A DNA stretch of 64,000 bases from JAJTHJ01 sp046316025. Its GTDB lineage: Bacteria; Pseudomonadota; Gammaproteobacteria; Burkholderiales; Burkholderiaceae_F. The position numbers were made by a program, and so were the translations under genes. The stretch covers positions 1 through 64,000 of the forward strand of contig JBKCXU010000024.1 of NCBI GenBank assembly GCA_046316025.1, read 5' to 3'. Under the pieces are notes generated by a model. It worked only from the letters and a program-made list of their open reading frames with translations. It made no database searches and was not told where the DNA came from. Positions 50,169 to 59,342 of the stretch are shown one piece after another (positions within the stretch are counted from its first letter, which is position 1; every line of letters starts with the position of its first letter).

Positions 50169-51560
50169 ATGACTGCCTTGCCCTTCGCCGACCCGACGCT
50201 CTTCAAAGCCTACGACATCCGCGGCGTGGTCGATCGCACGTTGACCGCTGACGCGGTGCGCGCGATCGGCGCGGCGCTGGCGGCGGAGGGCGCGGCGCGA
50301 GGCACACGCGAGATCGCGGTCGGCCGCGACGGGCGCCTGTCCGGCCCGCGGCTGCGCGATGCGCTGGTCGAGGGCATCCGCGCCGCGGGGCTGGGGGTGG
50401 TAGACATCGGCATGGTCACCACGCCGATGCTGTACTTCGCCACCTACGAGCTGGGCTGCGGCTCGGGCGTGCAACTGACCGGCAGCCACAACCCGCCCGA
50501 CTACAACGGGCTGAAGATGGTGCTGGCCGGCGAGACGCTGCACGGCGAGTCGATCCAGCGACTGCGCGCGCGGATCGATGCCGGCGATTTGCCGCAGGCA
50601 GCCACGCCCGGAGCGCTGCGCACTGCAGATGTGACCGACGCCTATCTCGCACGCATTGCCGGCGACGTAAAGCTCGCGCGGCCGATGAAGATTGCGATCG
50701 ACTGTGGCAACGGCGTGGCTGGTGCGTTTGCGCCGCGGCTTTATCGGCGGCTCGGCTGCGAGGTGATCGAACTCTTCTGCGAAGTCGATGGAACTTTCCC
50801 CAACCACCACCCCGACCCGGCGCATCCGGAAAACCTGCAAGACCTGATCCGCTGCCTGCGCGACACCGACGCCGAGCTGGGTCTGGCCTTCGACGGCGAC
50901 GGCGACCGGCTGGGCGTGGTGGCCAAGGATGGCCGCATCGTCTACCCCGACCGGCAGATGATGCTGTTCGCGCGCGGCGTGTTGCGCGAGCGGCCGGGTG
51001 CGGAGATCGTGTTCGACGTGAAGTGCTCGCGCCATCTGGCGCGCGACATCCGCGCGCACGGCGGGCGGCCGACCATGTGGCGCACCGGGCATTCGCTGAT
51101 CAAGGCCAAGCTGCGTGAGACTGGCGCGCCGCTGGCGGGCGAGATGAGCGGGCACATTTTCTTCAACGACCGCTGGTATGGCTTCGACGATGGTTTGTAT
51201 GCGGGTGCGCGGCTGCTCGAACTCCTCAGTCACTACGCCGACCCGTCGGCGGTGCTCAACGCCCTGCCAGATGCGGTCGCCACGCCTGAACTTCATCTGC
51301 ATCTGGCCGAGGGCGAGAACTTCGCGCTCGTCGAGCGCCTGCGCGCCGGCGCGCGCTTTGCCGGCGCGCGCGAGGTGATCGGCATCGACGGACTGCGCGT
51401 CGAATACGACGACGGCTTTGGTCTGGCACGGGCGTCCAACACCACGCCTGTGGTGGTGCTGCGCTTCGAGGCCGACGATGCCGCCGCGCTGGCGCGCATC
51501 CAGGCGGACTTCCGTGCCGCGCTGCTGGCGGCCCAACCTGGCGTTACGCTCCCGTTCTGA
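50169..51560 (+). CDS. manB: phosphomannomutase/phosphoglucomutase
   Basis: A 463-residue alpha-D-phosphohexomutase like AlgC. TGSHNPPDYNGLK holds the phosphoserine (S in TGSHNP), FDGDGDRLGVV the metal-binding loop, and GEMSGHIFF the sugar-binding loop. It interconverts mannose- or glucose-6- and 1-phosphates and so feeds ManC, RfbA and GalU. It is divergent from manC with 81 bases between the starts. Confidence 0.94.
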   Translation: MTALPFADPTLFKAYDIRGVVDRTLTADAVRAIGAALAAEGAARGTREIAVGRDGRLSGPRLRDALVEGIRAAGLGVVDIGMVTTPMLYFATYELGCGSGVQLTGSHNPPDYNGLKMVLAGETLHGESIQRLRARIDAGDLPQAATPGALRTADVTDAYLARIAGDVKLARPMKIAIDCGNGVAGAFAPRLYRRLGCEVIELFCEVDGTFPNHHPDPAHPENLQDLIRCLRDTDAELGLAFDGDGDRLGVVAKDGRIVYPDRQMMLFARGVLRERPGAEIVFDVKCSRHLARDIRAHGGRPTMWRTGHSLIKAKLRETGAPLAGEMSGHIFFNDRWYGFDDGLYAGARLLELLSHYADPSAVLNALPDAVATPELHLHLAEGENFALVERLRAGARFAGAREVIGIDGLRVEYDDGFGLARASNTTPVVVLRFEADDAAALARIQADFRAALLAAQPGVTLPF

Positions 51561-51580
51561 CCATGGACGAGGAGCAGCCG

Positions 51581-52459
51581 ATGCAGGTTGTGCGCAAGGC
51601 GGTGTTCCCGGTTGCGGGCCTCGGCACGCGCTTTCTGCCCGCCACCAAGGCGATGCCCAAGGAGATGTTGCCGGTGGTGGACAAGCCGCTGATCCAGTAC
51701 GCGGTCGAGGAAGCGGTGGCCGCCGGCATCGAGCATCTGATCTTCGTCACCGGGCGCCACAAGCGGGCGATCGAGGATCACTTCGACTCCTCGCCGGAGC
51801 TGGAGGCCGAGCTCGAAGCCAAGGGCAAGAGCGAGATGTTGGCGGCGATTCGCGGCATCCTGCCGCCGCAGGTGACCTGCGTTTACCTGCGCCAGAGCGC
51901 GCCGCTCGGGCTGGGCCACGCGGTGCTGTGCGCCGAACCGGTGGTGGGTCACGAACCCTTTGCCGTGCTGCTGGCCGACGACCTGATCGACGCCGACCGC
52001 AGCGTCACCGCGCAACTGGTGGACGTGTACCGCCGGCGCGGCGGCAGCGTGCTCGGCGTGATGGACGTGCCGCGCGAAGAGACGAGCCGCTACGGCATCG
52101 TCGCCGCGCAGCCGTTGGGCGAGGGTACCGAGCGGGTCAGCGCCATCGTCGAGAAGCCCGCGCCGGCGGCGGCGCCGTCCACGCTCGCCGTGGTCGGCCG
52201 CTACGTCCTCGAGCCGCGCATCTTTACCGAACTGCGGCGCACGCCGCGCGGCGCCGGCGGCGAGATTCAACTCACCGACGGCATCGCCGCGCTGCTCGCC
52301 GCCGAGCGGCGCGTCTACGCGCACCGCTATGCCGGCACGCGCTACGACTGCGGCACCAAACTCGGTTTCTTCGAGGCGCAGGTGGCGTTCGGGCTCAAAC
52401 ACCACGAGATCGGCGACCACGTCAACGTCACGCTGCGGCGGCTGGCCGACGGCGGCTGA
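51581..52459 (+). CDS. galU: UTP-glucose-1-phosphate uridylyltransferase
   Basis: A 292-residue nucleotidyltransferase. VFPVAGLGTRFLPATKAMPKEMLPVVDKP is the NTP-binding signature (key G-GTR-LPATK-PKEMLP), and EKP and GRYVLEP follow. It makes UDP-glucose, the substrate of GalE. ATG 51581 is preferred because GAGGAG lies seven bases upstream; an ATG at 51563 would place that ribosome-binding site inside the gene. Confidence 0.94.
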   Translation: MQVVRKAVFPVAGLGTRFLPATKAMPKEMLPVVDKPLIQYAVEEAVAAGIEHLIFVTGRHKRAIEDHFDSSPELEAELEAKGKSEMLAAIRGILPPQVTCVYLRQSAPLGLGHAVLCAEPVVGHEPFAVLLADDLIDADRSVTAQLVDVYRRRGGSVLGVMDVPREETSRYGIVAAQPLGEGTERVSAIVEKPAPAAAPSTLAVVGRYVLEPRIFTELRRTPRGAGGEIQLTDGIAALLAAERRVYAHRYAGTRYDCGTKLGFFEAQVAFGLKHHEIGDHVNVTLRRLADGG

Positions 52460-53439
52460 TGCGCCTGTTGCTGGTCAAGACCTCCTCGATGGGCGACGTG
52501 GTGCACGCGTTGCCGGTCGCCAGCGACATCGCGGCCCGGCTGCCCGGGGCCGAACTGGATTGGGTGGTCGAGGAGGCCTTCGCCGACGTTCCGCGCCTGC
52601 ACCCTGCCGTGCGGCGCGTGGTGCCGGTGGCGCTGCGGCGCTGGCGACATGCGCCGCTGGCTGCGGCGAGTTGGCGCGAGCTCCGCGCCGCTCGTGCGGC
52701 GCTGCGCGGCGGCGAGTACGACCTCGTGCTCGATGCCCAGGGTTTGCTGAAGAGCGCGTGGATCGCGCGCTGGGCGCGCGCACCCGTGGCGGGGCTGGAT
52801 GCGGCCTCGGCGCGCGAACCGCTGGCCAGCCGCTTCTACGCGCATCGCTACGCAGTGCCGCGCGAGTTGCACGCGATCGAGCGGATGCGCACGCTGGCCG
52901 GACAGGCGCTCGGCTACACGCCGCAAGGCCCGGCGCGCTTCGAGTTGCGCGTGCCGCCGCTCGAAGCCAGTGCCGCGGCGGCGCTGCCGGCCGCGCCGTT
53001 TGCCGTGTTGCTGACCCATTCCAGCCGCGCCACCAAGTCCTGGCCGGACGAGCGCTGGATCGCGCTGCAAGCCCGGCTGGCCGCGAGCGGTTTGCGCGCG
53101 CTGCTCGTTTGGGGTTCGGAGGAAGAAGGACGCCGCTCGCAAGCGTTGGCCGCGCGCATGGGGGATGCGACCGTCGCGCCGCGCCTGCCACTGACCGCGC
53201 TGGCCGCCGTCTTCAAGCGAGCGCGGCTGGTCGTCGGCTTGGACACCGGCTTGTCGCATCTGGCGGCGGCGGTTGGCAAGCCGACGGTCGGCATTTACTG
53301 CGACTACGACCCGAGGCTGACCGGCGTCGTCGGCGACGCGCGCTGCGCCAGCGTCGGCGACCGCAGCGGGCCGCCGCCGCTGGCCGACGTGCAGGCCGCC
53401 GTCGAGCGCGTGCTGGCTGCCGGCGAGCCGGCGCGATGA
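52459..53439 (+). CDS. waaC: LPS heptosyltransferase I
   Basis: A 326-residue GT9 enzyme. LLLVKTSSMGDVVHALPVASD is the N-terminal signature (key K-SS-GD--H-LP), HSSRATKSWPDERW the substrate loop, and GLDTGLSHLAAA the ADP-heptose-binding motif. It adds the first L,D-heptose to Kdo of the inner core, using ADP-heptose from the rfaE/hld operon at 11018-14079. It overlaps galU by one base (TGATG) and waaA by ATGA. Confidence 0.94.
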   Translation: MRLLLVKTSSMGDVVHALPVASDIAARLPGAELDWVVEEAFADVPRLHPAVRRVVPVALRRWRHAPLAAASWRELRAARAALRGGEYDLVLDAQGLLKSAWIARWARAPVAGLDAASAREPLASRFYAHRYAVPRELHAIERMRTLAGQALGYTPQGPARFELRVPPLEASAAAALPAAPFAVLLTHSSRATKSWPDERWIALQARLAASGLRALLVWGSEEEGRRSQALAARMGDATVAPRLPLTALAAVFKRARLVVGLDTGLSHLAAAVGKPTVGIYCDYDPRLTGVVGDARCASVGDRSGPPPLADVQAAVERVLAAGEPAR

Positions 53440-54758
53440 GGCTCGCCCTGGAGCGCCTGGGCTACCGACTGCTGTGGTGGCTCGGCCTGCCGCTGGTGGC
53501 CGCCTACCTGCTGTATCGAAGCCTGCGCCAGCCCGAGTACCGCGCGCATTGGGGCGAGCGCTTCCTGGGGCGCGGCCCCGTTCCAGTGGGGGAGGGCGAA
53601 CGGATCTGGGTGCACGCCGTCTCGGTCGGTGAGACCCGCGCCGCCGCGCCGTTGATCGAAGCTCTGGCGCGCGCTCATCCGCGTGCGCGCTTCGTGCTCA
53701 CCCACATGACGCCGACTGGCCGCGCCGCCGGTACGGCTTTGGCGCAGACACTGGCCGGGCGGCTTGTGCAGCGCTACCTGCCCTATGAACTCGGGTTTGC
53801 GCAACGGCGCTTCCTGCGTGAACTCAAGCCGCGCCTGGGCATCCTGATGGAAACCGAGATCTGGCCCAATCTGCTACTGACCGCGCAGGCCGAGGGCGTG
53901 CCGATGGTGCTCGCCAACGCGCGCCTGTCGGCCAAGTCGCTCGCCCGCGCCGACCGGCTGCCCGCGCTGCTGCGAGCCGCCGCCGCCACGTTGGGCGGGG
54001 TCGCGGCGCAGAGCGAAGCCGATCGCCAGCGCATCGCGACCGCCTACGGCGGCCCGCTGGAGGTGTTCGGCAACCTCAAGTTCGACCTCACCCCCGACCC
54101 CGCACAGATCGCCGCCGGCCGCGCCTTGCGCGCCACCGCCGCCGGCCGCCCGATCATCCTGCTCGCCAGCACCCGCGAAGGCGAAGAATCGCTCCTCCTG
54201 AGAAATAGGGGTCAGACCCCTATTTTTTTGCAAGAAGCCGGCATGAAGGAAAAATTGGGGTCTGACCCCTATTTTTGTGTTGTCCCGCGGCATCCGCAGC
54301 GGTTCGAGGAGGTGGCGCGGCTGGCGCAGGCGCGCGGGTGGCGGGTTCGGCGGCGGTCAGAGGCGGCTGACTTTGTGGGGATGGGCGACGATGAGCTGTT
54401 TTTGGGCGATTCAATGGGGGAAATGGTGCTGTACTACGCGTCGGCGGACGTGGCGCTGATCGGCGGCAGTGTGCTGCCATTCGGCGCGCAGAATCTGATC
54501 GAAGCCTGCGCGGTCGGCACGCCGGTGGTGCTGGGGCCGAGCACCTTCAACTTTGCGCAGGCGGCGCAGGACGCGCTGGCCGCTGGCGCGGCGGCGCAGG
54601 TGGCGGACGCCGACGCGGCGCTCACCGAGCTCGCCGCGATCTGCGCCGACCCCGCGCGCCGCGCGCGCATGAGCACGGCGGCGCTGGCCTTTGCGCACGC
54701 GCACCGGGGCGCCACCGCACGCACGGCGGCCTGGTTGGAGCGCTGGCTTATTCCGTGA
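53436..54758 (+). CDS. waaA: 3-deoxy-D-manno-octulosonic acid transferase with repeat insert
   Basis: A 440-residue GT30 enzyme that adds Kdo to lipid A precursor. WVHAVSVGETRAA, TEIWPNLL, VPRHPQRF, GDSMGEM and FNFAQAA are family segments. Between ASTREGEE and VPRHP, where relatives have about 20 residues, there are 30, encoded by two inverted copies of the GGGGTCAGACCCC palindrome (RNRGQTPIF and KLGSDPYF). The frame stays open. The insert replaces a helix-strand region next to the active-site cleft, so activity needs testing. No second waaA is in the window. Confidence 0.92.
   Translation: MRLALERLGYRLLWWLGLPLVAAYLLYRSLRQPEYRAHWGERFLGRGPVPVGEGERIWVHAVSVGETRAAAPLIEALARAHPRARFVLTHMTPTGRAAGTALAQTLAGRLVQRYLPYELGFAQRRFLRELKPRLGILMETEIWPNLLLTAQAEGVPMVLANARLSAKSLARADRLPALLRAAAATLGGVAAQSEADRQRIATAYGGPLEVFGNLKFDLTPDPAQIAAGRALRATAAGRPIILLASTREGEESLLLRNRGQTPIFLQEAGMKEKLGSDPYFCVVPRHPQRFEEVARLAQARGWRVRRRSEAADFVGMGDDELFLGDSMGEMVLYYASADVALIGGSVLPFGAQNLIEACAVGTPVVLGPSTFNFAQAAQDALAAGAAAQVADADAALTELAAICADPARRARMSTAALAFAHAHRGATARTAAWLERWLIP
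54203..54274. repeat. GGGGTCAGACCCC palindromes, copies 3 and 4, inside waaA
   Basis: Copy 3 (54203-54225) has a perfect AAATAGGGG/CCCCTATTT stem with a TCAGA loop and a seven-T run at 54223-54229, the layout of an intrinsic terminator. Copy 4 (54252-54274) has one mismatch and a TCTGA loop, so it is inverted relative to copy 3. The 26 bases between them keep the waaA frame open. The pair looks like a small paired-palindrome element. Confidence 0.88.
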
Positions 54759-56193
54759 GCAGCGCGTTGACCGTGCGCACGTCGTCGTCGGACAGGGTGC
54801 CGGCGGCGGCCTTCAGTTGCAGGCCGAAGACGAGGAAGTTGTAGCGCGCCTGCTTCAGATCGCGCTGGGTGGTGATCAGCTGCGTCTGCGCATTGAGGAC
54901 GTCGAGCAGGATGCGCACGCCGACCTGGTAGCCGAGCTGGGTCGATTCGAGCTGCGTGCGCGCCGAGGTCTCGGCCGACTCCAGCGAGCGCACCTGCGAC
55001 AGCCCGTAATTGACCCCGGTGAAGGCCGAGCGCGCCGCGTTGGCCGCCGTGCGGCGCGCGGTTTCGAGGTCGGCGCCGGCCTTGTCGCGGCTGGAAAGCG
55101 CCGCACGCACCTGGGCCTGCGTCAGGCCGCCGGAGTAGATCGGCCAGTTCAGTTGCAAGCCGATATTGGCCGAGTCGGCGCGAAAGCGCGTATCGGTGCT
55201 CTGCGAGCCGTCGAAGCGCGTGCGGTTGGCACTGCCGACCACGTCGAGCGTGGGCTTGTAGCCGTCGCGGGCCTTCTGGATCTCGCGCTCCGCGATTTCC
55301 ACCGACACGCGGTTGGCGAGCACGCCGTAGTTGCCGTCCTCGGTGGCCTTCAGCCACGGCGGCAGCTCGTTGGGCTGCGGCAGCGCCAGCCCCGGCTTGT
55401 CGCGCAGGCCGGCCAGCGTGCCGATGTCGCGCCCGACGATGGCCTCCAGTTCGCTGCGGCGCACGAGCAGCGTGCCCACCGCCACCTGCAACTGCGCCAC
55501 GATCTGGTCGTAGCGGGCCTGCGCCTCGTTGGTGTCGATGATCGTCTTGGTGCCGACCTCGAACTCGCGCTTGGCCTGCTCCAGCTGTTGCAGCGTGGCG
55601 GTCTTGTTGGCCTCCAGCGCGATCACCTGGTCGCGCGCGGCCAGCGCGTCGAAGTAGGCCCGCGCCAGCCGCAGGATCAAGTCCTGCCGCGCCTGCGCCA
55701 GCGTCGCCTCGCCCTGCTCGACTTGCAGCTTGGCCTGCTCGAAGGTCTGCCACTGCTGCGGCCGGTACACCGGCACCGACAACTGCAAGCCGCCGCCGTA
55801 ATCGCCGAAATTGGGGGTGACCGAATTGCTGGAAGTGGACAAGTCGTAGTAGCGGCGGGACACGCTGGCGTTCGCATCGAGGCTGGGCAGCAGCCCGGCG
55901 CGGGCGATGGACGGCTGCTCGGTGGTCACCTGATACTGAAAGCGCGCCGCCTGGTAAGTCGAGTCGTTGGCGAGCGCTTCCTGGAACAACTGGCCGAGGT
56001 CGTAGCGCTTGGCCATCTTGGCTTCGGCCAGCAGCGGATCGACCACGCGCGAGGGCGAGGCATCGGTGGGCGGCGGCAACTGGCCGAGCCCGCCGCCCTG
56101 TTGTGCGGCCACCGGCAGCGCCAACGCGAGCAGCGCAGCCCCGATCGCCGCGGCCAGCGGTCTGCGTTCGAATGTCGTTTGGGGCAGATGCAT
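54748..56193 (-). CDS. tolC: TolC-family outer-membrane efflux channel
   Basis: A 481-residue outer-membrane factor. A signal peptide (about residues 1-35, ending near LPVAAQ) precedes two long-helix repeats; FDALAARDQVIALEANK, NEAQARYDQIVAQ and VNYGLSQVRSLESA are typical. The family forms trimeric export channels for type I secretion and drug efflux. GGAGAAGG precedes the ATG. Its 3' end overlaps the convergent waaA by 11 bases. Confidence 0.92.
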   Translation of the reverse strand: MHLPQTTFERRPLAAAIGAALLALALPVAAQQGGGLGQLPPPTDASPSRVVDPLLAEAKMAKRYDLGQLFQEALANDSTYQAARFQYQVTTEQPSIARAGLLPSLDANASVSRRYYDLSTSSNSVTPNFGDYGGGLQLSVPVYRPQQWQTFEQAKLQVEQGEATLAQARQDLILRLARAYFDALAARDQVIALEANKTATLQQLEQAKREFEVGTKTIIDTNEAQARYDQIVAQLQVAVGTLLVRRSELEAIVGRDIGTLAGLRDKPGLALPQPNELPPWLKATEDGNYGVLANRVSVEIAEREIQKARDGYKPTLDVVGSANRTRFDGSQSTDTRFRADSANIGLQLNWPIYSGGLTQAQVRAALSSRDKAGADLETARRTAANAARSAFTGVNYGLSQVRSLESAETSARTQLESTQLGYQVGVRILLDVLNAQTQLITTQRDLKQARYNFLVFGLQLKAAAGTLSDDDVRTVNALLTE

Positions 56194-56215
56194 TGCCTTC
56201 TCCAGAAATCTCTGT

Positions 56216-56539
56216 TCAGTAGGTCGCCATGCCGCGGTCGACCTGGCGGGCCCAGGCGTCGACGCCGCCCGCCAGGTTGTACACATCGGCAAAGCCTTGG
56301 CGCGCCAGCCAATACGCCACCTGCGCGCTGCGCCCGCCATGGTGGCAGATGCACACCACCGACTGCGCGGGGTCGAACTCGCCGACCCGCGCCGGCAGCG
56401 CGCGCATCGGCAGAAGTTCGGCGCCGTCGAGCTTGCAGATGGCCGTCTCCCACGGCTCGCGCACGTCGAGCAGCAGCGGGCGCGGCCGCGCTGGGTCGGC
56501 CAGCCACTGCGCAAGCTCCGGTGCCGAAAGGTTCTTCAT
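56216..56539 (-). CDS. rhodanese-like domain protein
   Basis: A 107-residue single-domain rhodanese. LLLDVREPWE is the N-terminal CH2-like motif, and the active loop reads CHHGGRSA with the catalytic Cys (VCICHHGGRS). Such proteins carry persulfide sulfur. The start overlaps the pcm stop by one base (TGATG). The tolC-rhodanese-pcm order is a familiar betaproteobacterial arrangement. Confidence 0.9.
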   Translation of the reverse strand: MKNLSAPELAQWLADPARPRPLLLDVREPWETAICKLDGAELLPMRALPARVGEFDPAQSVVCICHHGGRSAQVAYWLARQGFADVYNLAGGVDAWARQVDRGMATY

Positions 56540-57225
56540 CAAAACACGAAGCGCGAGGGCCGCCACGGGTTGACGAGCGGCTTGATCTCGGTTTCGAACA
56601 GGCGGCGGGTGTCGAACCCGTCGGCCGACATCCGGGTGACGATCTGCGCGTGCATCGCCGGCGCGTCGCCGACCACCGCGGCGAGCCGCCCGCCGATCTG
56701 CAACTGCGCGAGCAGCGCTTCCGGCACCGCCGGCAGGGAGCCGGTGACGACGATCATGTCGTACGGCGCGGCCGCCGACCAGCCGCGCGCCGCATCGCCC
56801 ACATCCACGCGCACATTGCGCACGCCCTGGCGCGCCAGGTTGTCGGCGCCGAAGCGCGCCAGATGCGGGTCGATCTCCACCGACAGCACCTCGCGCGCCT
56901 TGTGCGCGAAGAGCGCCGCCAGGTAGCCCGAGCCGGTGCCGATCTCCAGCACCCGCTCCTGCGGCTTGACCGCCAGGTCTTGCAGGATGCGCGCCTCCAT
57001 CTTGGGCGCCCACATCGACTGGCCGCTGTCCACGCCGTCCACGCGCAACGGGATCTCCATGTCGGTAAAGGCCAGCGCGCGGTAGGCGGGCGGCACGTAG
57101 TCCTCGCGCCGCACCACCGCCAGCAGGTCGAGTACCGCGGGGTCGAGCACCTGCCAGGGGCGGATCTGCTGCTCGACCATGTTGAAGCGGGCGCGTTCGA
57201 GATCGAGCGACGGGATGGCGTTCAT
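56539..57225 (-). CDS. pcm: protein-L-isoaspartate O-methyltransferase
   Basis: A 228-residue SAM methyltransferase that repairs isoaspartyl residues. VLEIGTGSGYLAALFA is motif I, SMWAPKMEARILQDL resembles the family substrate loop, and YDMIVVTGSLPAVPEALLAQL motif II. A longer C-terminal tail (WRPSRFVF) closes the protein. It heads the operon pcm-rhodanese-tolC. Confidence 0.88.
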   Translation of the reverse strand: MNAIPSLDLERARFNMVEQQIRPWQVLDPAVLDLLAVVRREDYVPPAYRALAFTDMEIPLRVDGVDSGQSMWAPKMEARILQDLAVKPQERVLEIGTGSGYLAALFAHKAREVLSVEIDPHLARFGADNLARQGVRNVRVDVGDAARGWSAAAPYDMIVVTGSLPAVPEALLAQLQIGGRLAAVVGDAPAMHAQIVTRMSADGFDTRRLFETEIKPLVNPWRPSRFVF

Positions 57226-57360
57226 GGGTGGACGGGGTGGCGACGCGCTTCGGAAACGCGAGGGAAAATTCTATCAACCGGGGCTGCGCGACAATGTCCG
57301 TTCGCGTCACGGATTGTGCGCTTCGTCGCACGACGGCGGCCGCCGGATGAGGAACCCAGC

Positions 57361-58206
57361 ATGGCAGGCAAGACGTTTCCCAATGTGTTGACGGTGGCGG
57401 GGGTCGATCCGTCCGGCGGCGCCGGCATTCTCGCCGACGTGAAGGCCATGAGCGCGCTCGGCGCCTACGCCTGCGCCGTGGTGGCGGCGCTGACGGCGCA
57501 GAACACGCGCGCGGTGACGGCGGTGCAACCGGTGCCGCCGGAGTTTCTGCGCGCGCAACTGGACGCTCTGTTCGACGACGTGCGCATCGACGCGGCCAAG
57601 ATCGGCATGGTCGGCGGCCGCGCGGCGATCGCCGCGGTGGCCGACGGGCTGGCGGTACGCAGCGTGGCGCATCTCGTGCTGGACCCGGTGATGATCGCCA
57701 AGAGCGGCGATGCGTTGCTCGAGCGCGACGCGGTGGGCGCGCTGCGCGAGCGGCTGCTGCCGCTCGCCACCATGATCACGCCCAACCTGCCTGAGGCCGG
57801 CGCCCTGTTGCAGCGGCGCGCGCCGGACACGCTCAAGGAAATGCGCGCCGCCGCCGAAGCGCTGCGCGAGTCGTTGACCCACGCCGGCGAACGCTGGGTG
57901 TACCTCAAGGGCGGCCACCTGAGCGCGGGCGAGGCGACCGATCTGCTGTTCGACGGCGACCGGATGATCGAACTCACCGCGCCGCGCATCGCCACCAAGA
58001 ACACCCACGGCACGGGCTGCACGCTGTCGGCCGCACTCGCCGCGCTGCTGCCGCAGTCGCCCGACGTGCCGGCCGCGGCGCGCGCCGCCAAGGACTACCT
58101 GACCGCCGCGCTGCGCCGCGCCGACGAGTTGAACGTCGGCAGCGGGCACGGGCCGGTGTTCCACTTTCATCGCTGGTGGGCCGCGGGTGGGGCGGCCACC
58201 GGTTAG
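57361..58206 (+). CDS. thiD: hydroxymethylpyrimidine/phosphomethylpyrimidine kinase
   Basis: A 281-residue ribokinase-fold kinase of thiamine synthesis. VAGVDPSGGAGILADVK is the N-terminal signature (key DPSGGAG--AD), TPNLPEA and the C-terminal NTHGTGCTLSAALAA the catalytic anion hole with its GTGC. It phosphorylates HMP, the product of ThiC at 61939. It is not in an operon with thiC, and no thiamine riboswitch lies upstream. Confidence 0.93.
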   Translation: MAGKTFPNVLTVAGVDPSGGAGILADVKAMSALGAYACAVVAALTAQNTRAVTAVQPVPPEFLRAQLDALFDDVRIDAAKIGMVGGRAAIAAVADGLAVRSVAHLVLDPVMIAKSGDALLERDAVGALRERLLPLATMITPNLPEAGALLQRRAPDTLKEMRAAAEALRESLTHAGERWVYLKGGHLSAGEATDLLFDGDRMIELTAPRIATKNTHGTGCTLSAALAALLPQSPDVPAAARAAKDYLTAALRRADELNVGSGHGPVFHFHRWWAAGGAATG

Positions 58207-58216
58207 TCGTCCGGTA

Positions 58217-59323
58217 ATGGAGTGTCTCGACACCCTCATCGTCGGCGCCGGCGTGGTCGGCCTGGCCGTGGCCGATGCGCTGGCGCGCGCCGGGCGCGAG
58301 GTGGTCGTCGTCGAAAGCGAAAGTCTGATCGGCAGCGGTGTGTCCGCGCGCAACAGCGAGGTGATCCACTCCGGCATCTACTACCCGCCGGGCTCGGCCA
58401 AGGCGCGGCTGTGCCTGCGCGGCAAGCACCTGCTCTACGCGTTCTGCGCCAGCCACGGCGTGCCGCACCGCCGCTGCGGCAAGCTGATCGTCGCCACCCA
58501 CGCCGGGCAACTCGACGCGCTGCGCGCCTTGCAGGCGCGCGGCGCGGCCAATGGCGTCCAGGGCCTGCACTGGCTCGACGCCGTGCAGGCGCGCGCGCTC
58601 GAACCGCAGTTGCACTGCGCCGCGGCGTTGCTGTCGGAGTCCACCGGCATCGTCGACAGCCACGCGCTGATGACCGCGCTGCTCGGACGCGCCGAGGCGC
58701 ACGGGGCGGCGCTCGCCTTGCGCACGCGCTTTGCGCAAGCGCGAGTGGTCGCCGGCGGCTTCGAGGTCGCGCTGGCGGACGAGTCGGGCACGATGCGCTA
58801 TCACGCGGCCCGGCTCGTCATCGCAGCGGGACTGCACTCGCCCTCGGTGGCGGTGCGCATCGACGGGCTGCCGCCCGAGCGTGTGCCCATCGAGCGCTAT
58901 GCCCGTGGCAACTACTTCGCGCTTACCGGCCGCGCGCCGTTCTCGCGGCTCGTGTACCCGGTGCCGGAGAAGGACGGCCTCGGTGTGCACTTGACGCTCG
59001 ACCTTGCCGGGCAGGCGCGTTTCGGGCCGGACGTTGAGTGGCTGGAGGCCCCGGCCTTCGACGTGAACCCGATGCGGCTGCCGCAGTTCTACGACGAGAT
59101 CCGTCGTTACTGGCCGGTCCTGCCGGACGGCGCGCTGCGCCCCGACTACGCCGGTGTGCGGCCGAAGATCTATTCGCCCAATGAGCCGGCGGCAGACTTT
59201 CGCATCGACGGCCCCGCGGCGCATGGCGTCGCGGGACTGGTGTGCCTGTTCGGCATCGAATCGCCGGGGTTGACGGCGGCGCTGGCGATCGGGGAGGAGG
59301 TTGCCGGCGCATTCGGCGGTTGA
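58217..59323 (+). CDS. FAD-dependent oxidoreductase (LhgO-like)
   Basis: A 368-residue flavoprotein of the DAO/L-2-hydroxyglutarate oxidase type. DTLIVGAGVVGLAVADALARAG is the FAD motif (key GAG-VGL), ESESLIGSGVSARNSEVIHSGIYYPPGS the substrate-side loop (key SARNSEVIHSG-YY), and IESPGLTAALAIGEEVA the C-terminal FAD contact. This pattern is shared with L-2-hydroxyglutarate dehydrogenases. It follows thiD by ten bases; ATG 58217 is chosen over an in-frame start at 58187 inside thiD. Confidence 0.82.
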   Translation: MECLDTLIVGAGVVGLAVADALARAGREVVVVESESLIGSGVSARNSEVIHSGIYYPPGSAKARLCLRGKHLLYAFCASHGVPHRRCGKLIVATHAGQLDALRALQARGAANGVQGLHWLDAVQARALEPQLHCAAALLSESTGIVDSHALMTALLGRAEAHGAALALRTRFAQARVVAGGFEVALADESGTMRYHAARLVIAAGLHSPSVAVRIDGLPPERVPIERYARGNYFALTGRAPFSRLVYPVPEKDGLGVHLTLDLAGQARFGPDVEWLEAPAFDVNPMRLPQFYDEIRRYWPVLPDGALRPDYAGVRPKIYSPNEPAADFRIDGPAAHGVAGLVCLFGIESPGLTAALAIGEEVAGAFGG

Positions 59324-59342
59324 CTCTCGATAGCCGCGCACA

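Noticed and set aside
50088..51536. Open frame on the minus strand continuing upstream of manC to about 962 residues
   Set aside because: It is antisense to the well-supported manB gene, and manC homology begins exactly at ATG 50087. High GC leaves such frames open by chance.
54691..57360. Very long plus-strand open frame joined to thiD (1171 residues in all)
   Set aside because: It is antisense to tolC, the rhodanese gene and pcm, all with clear family motifs. ThiD similarity starts at ATG 57361.
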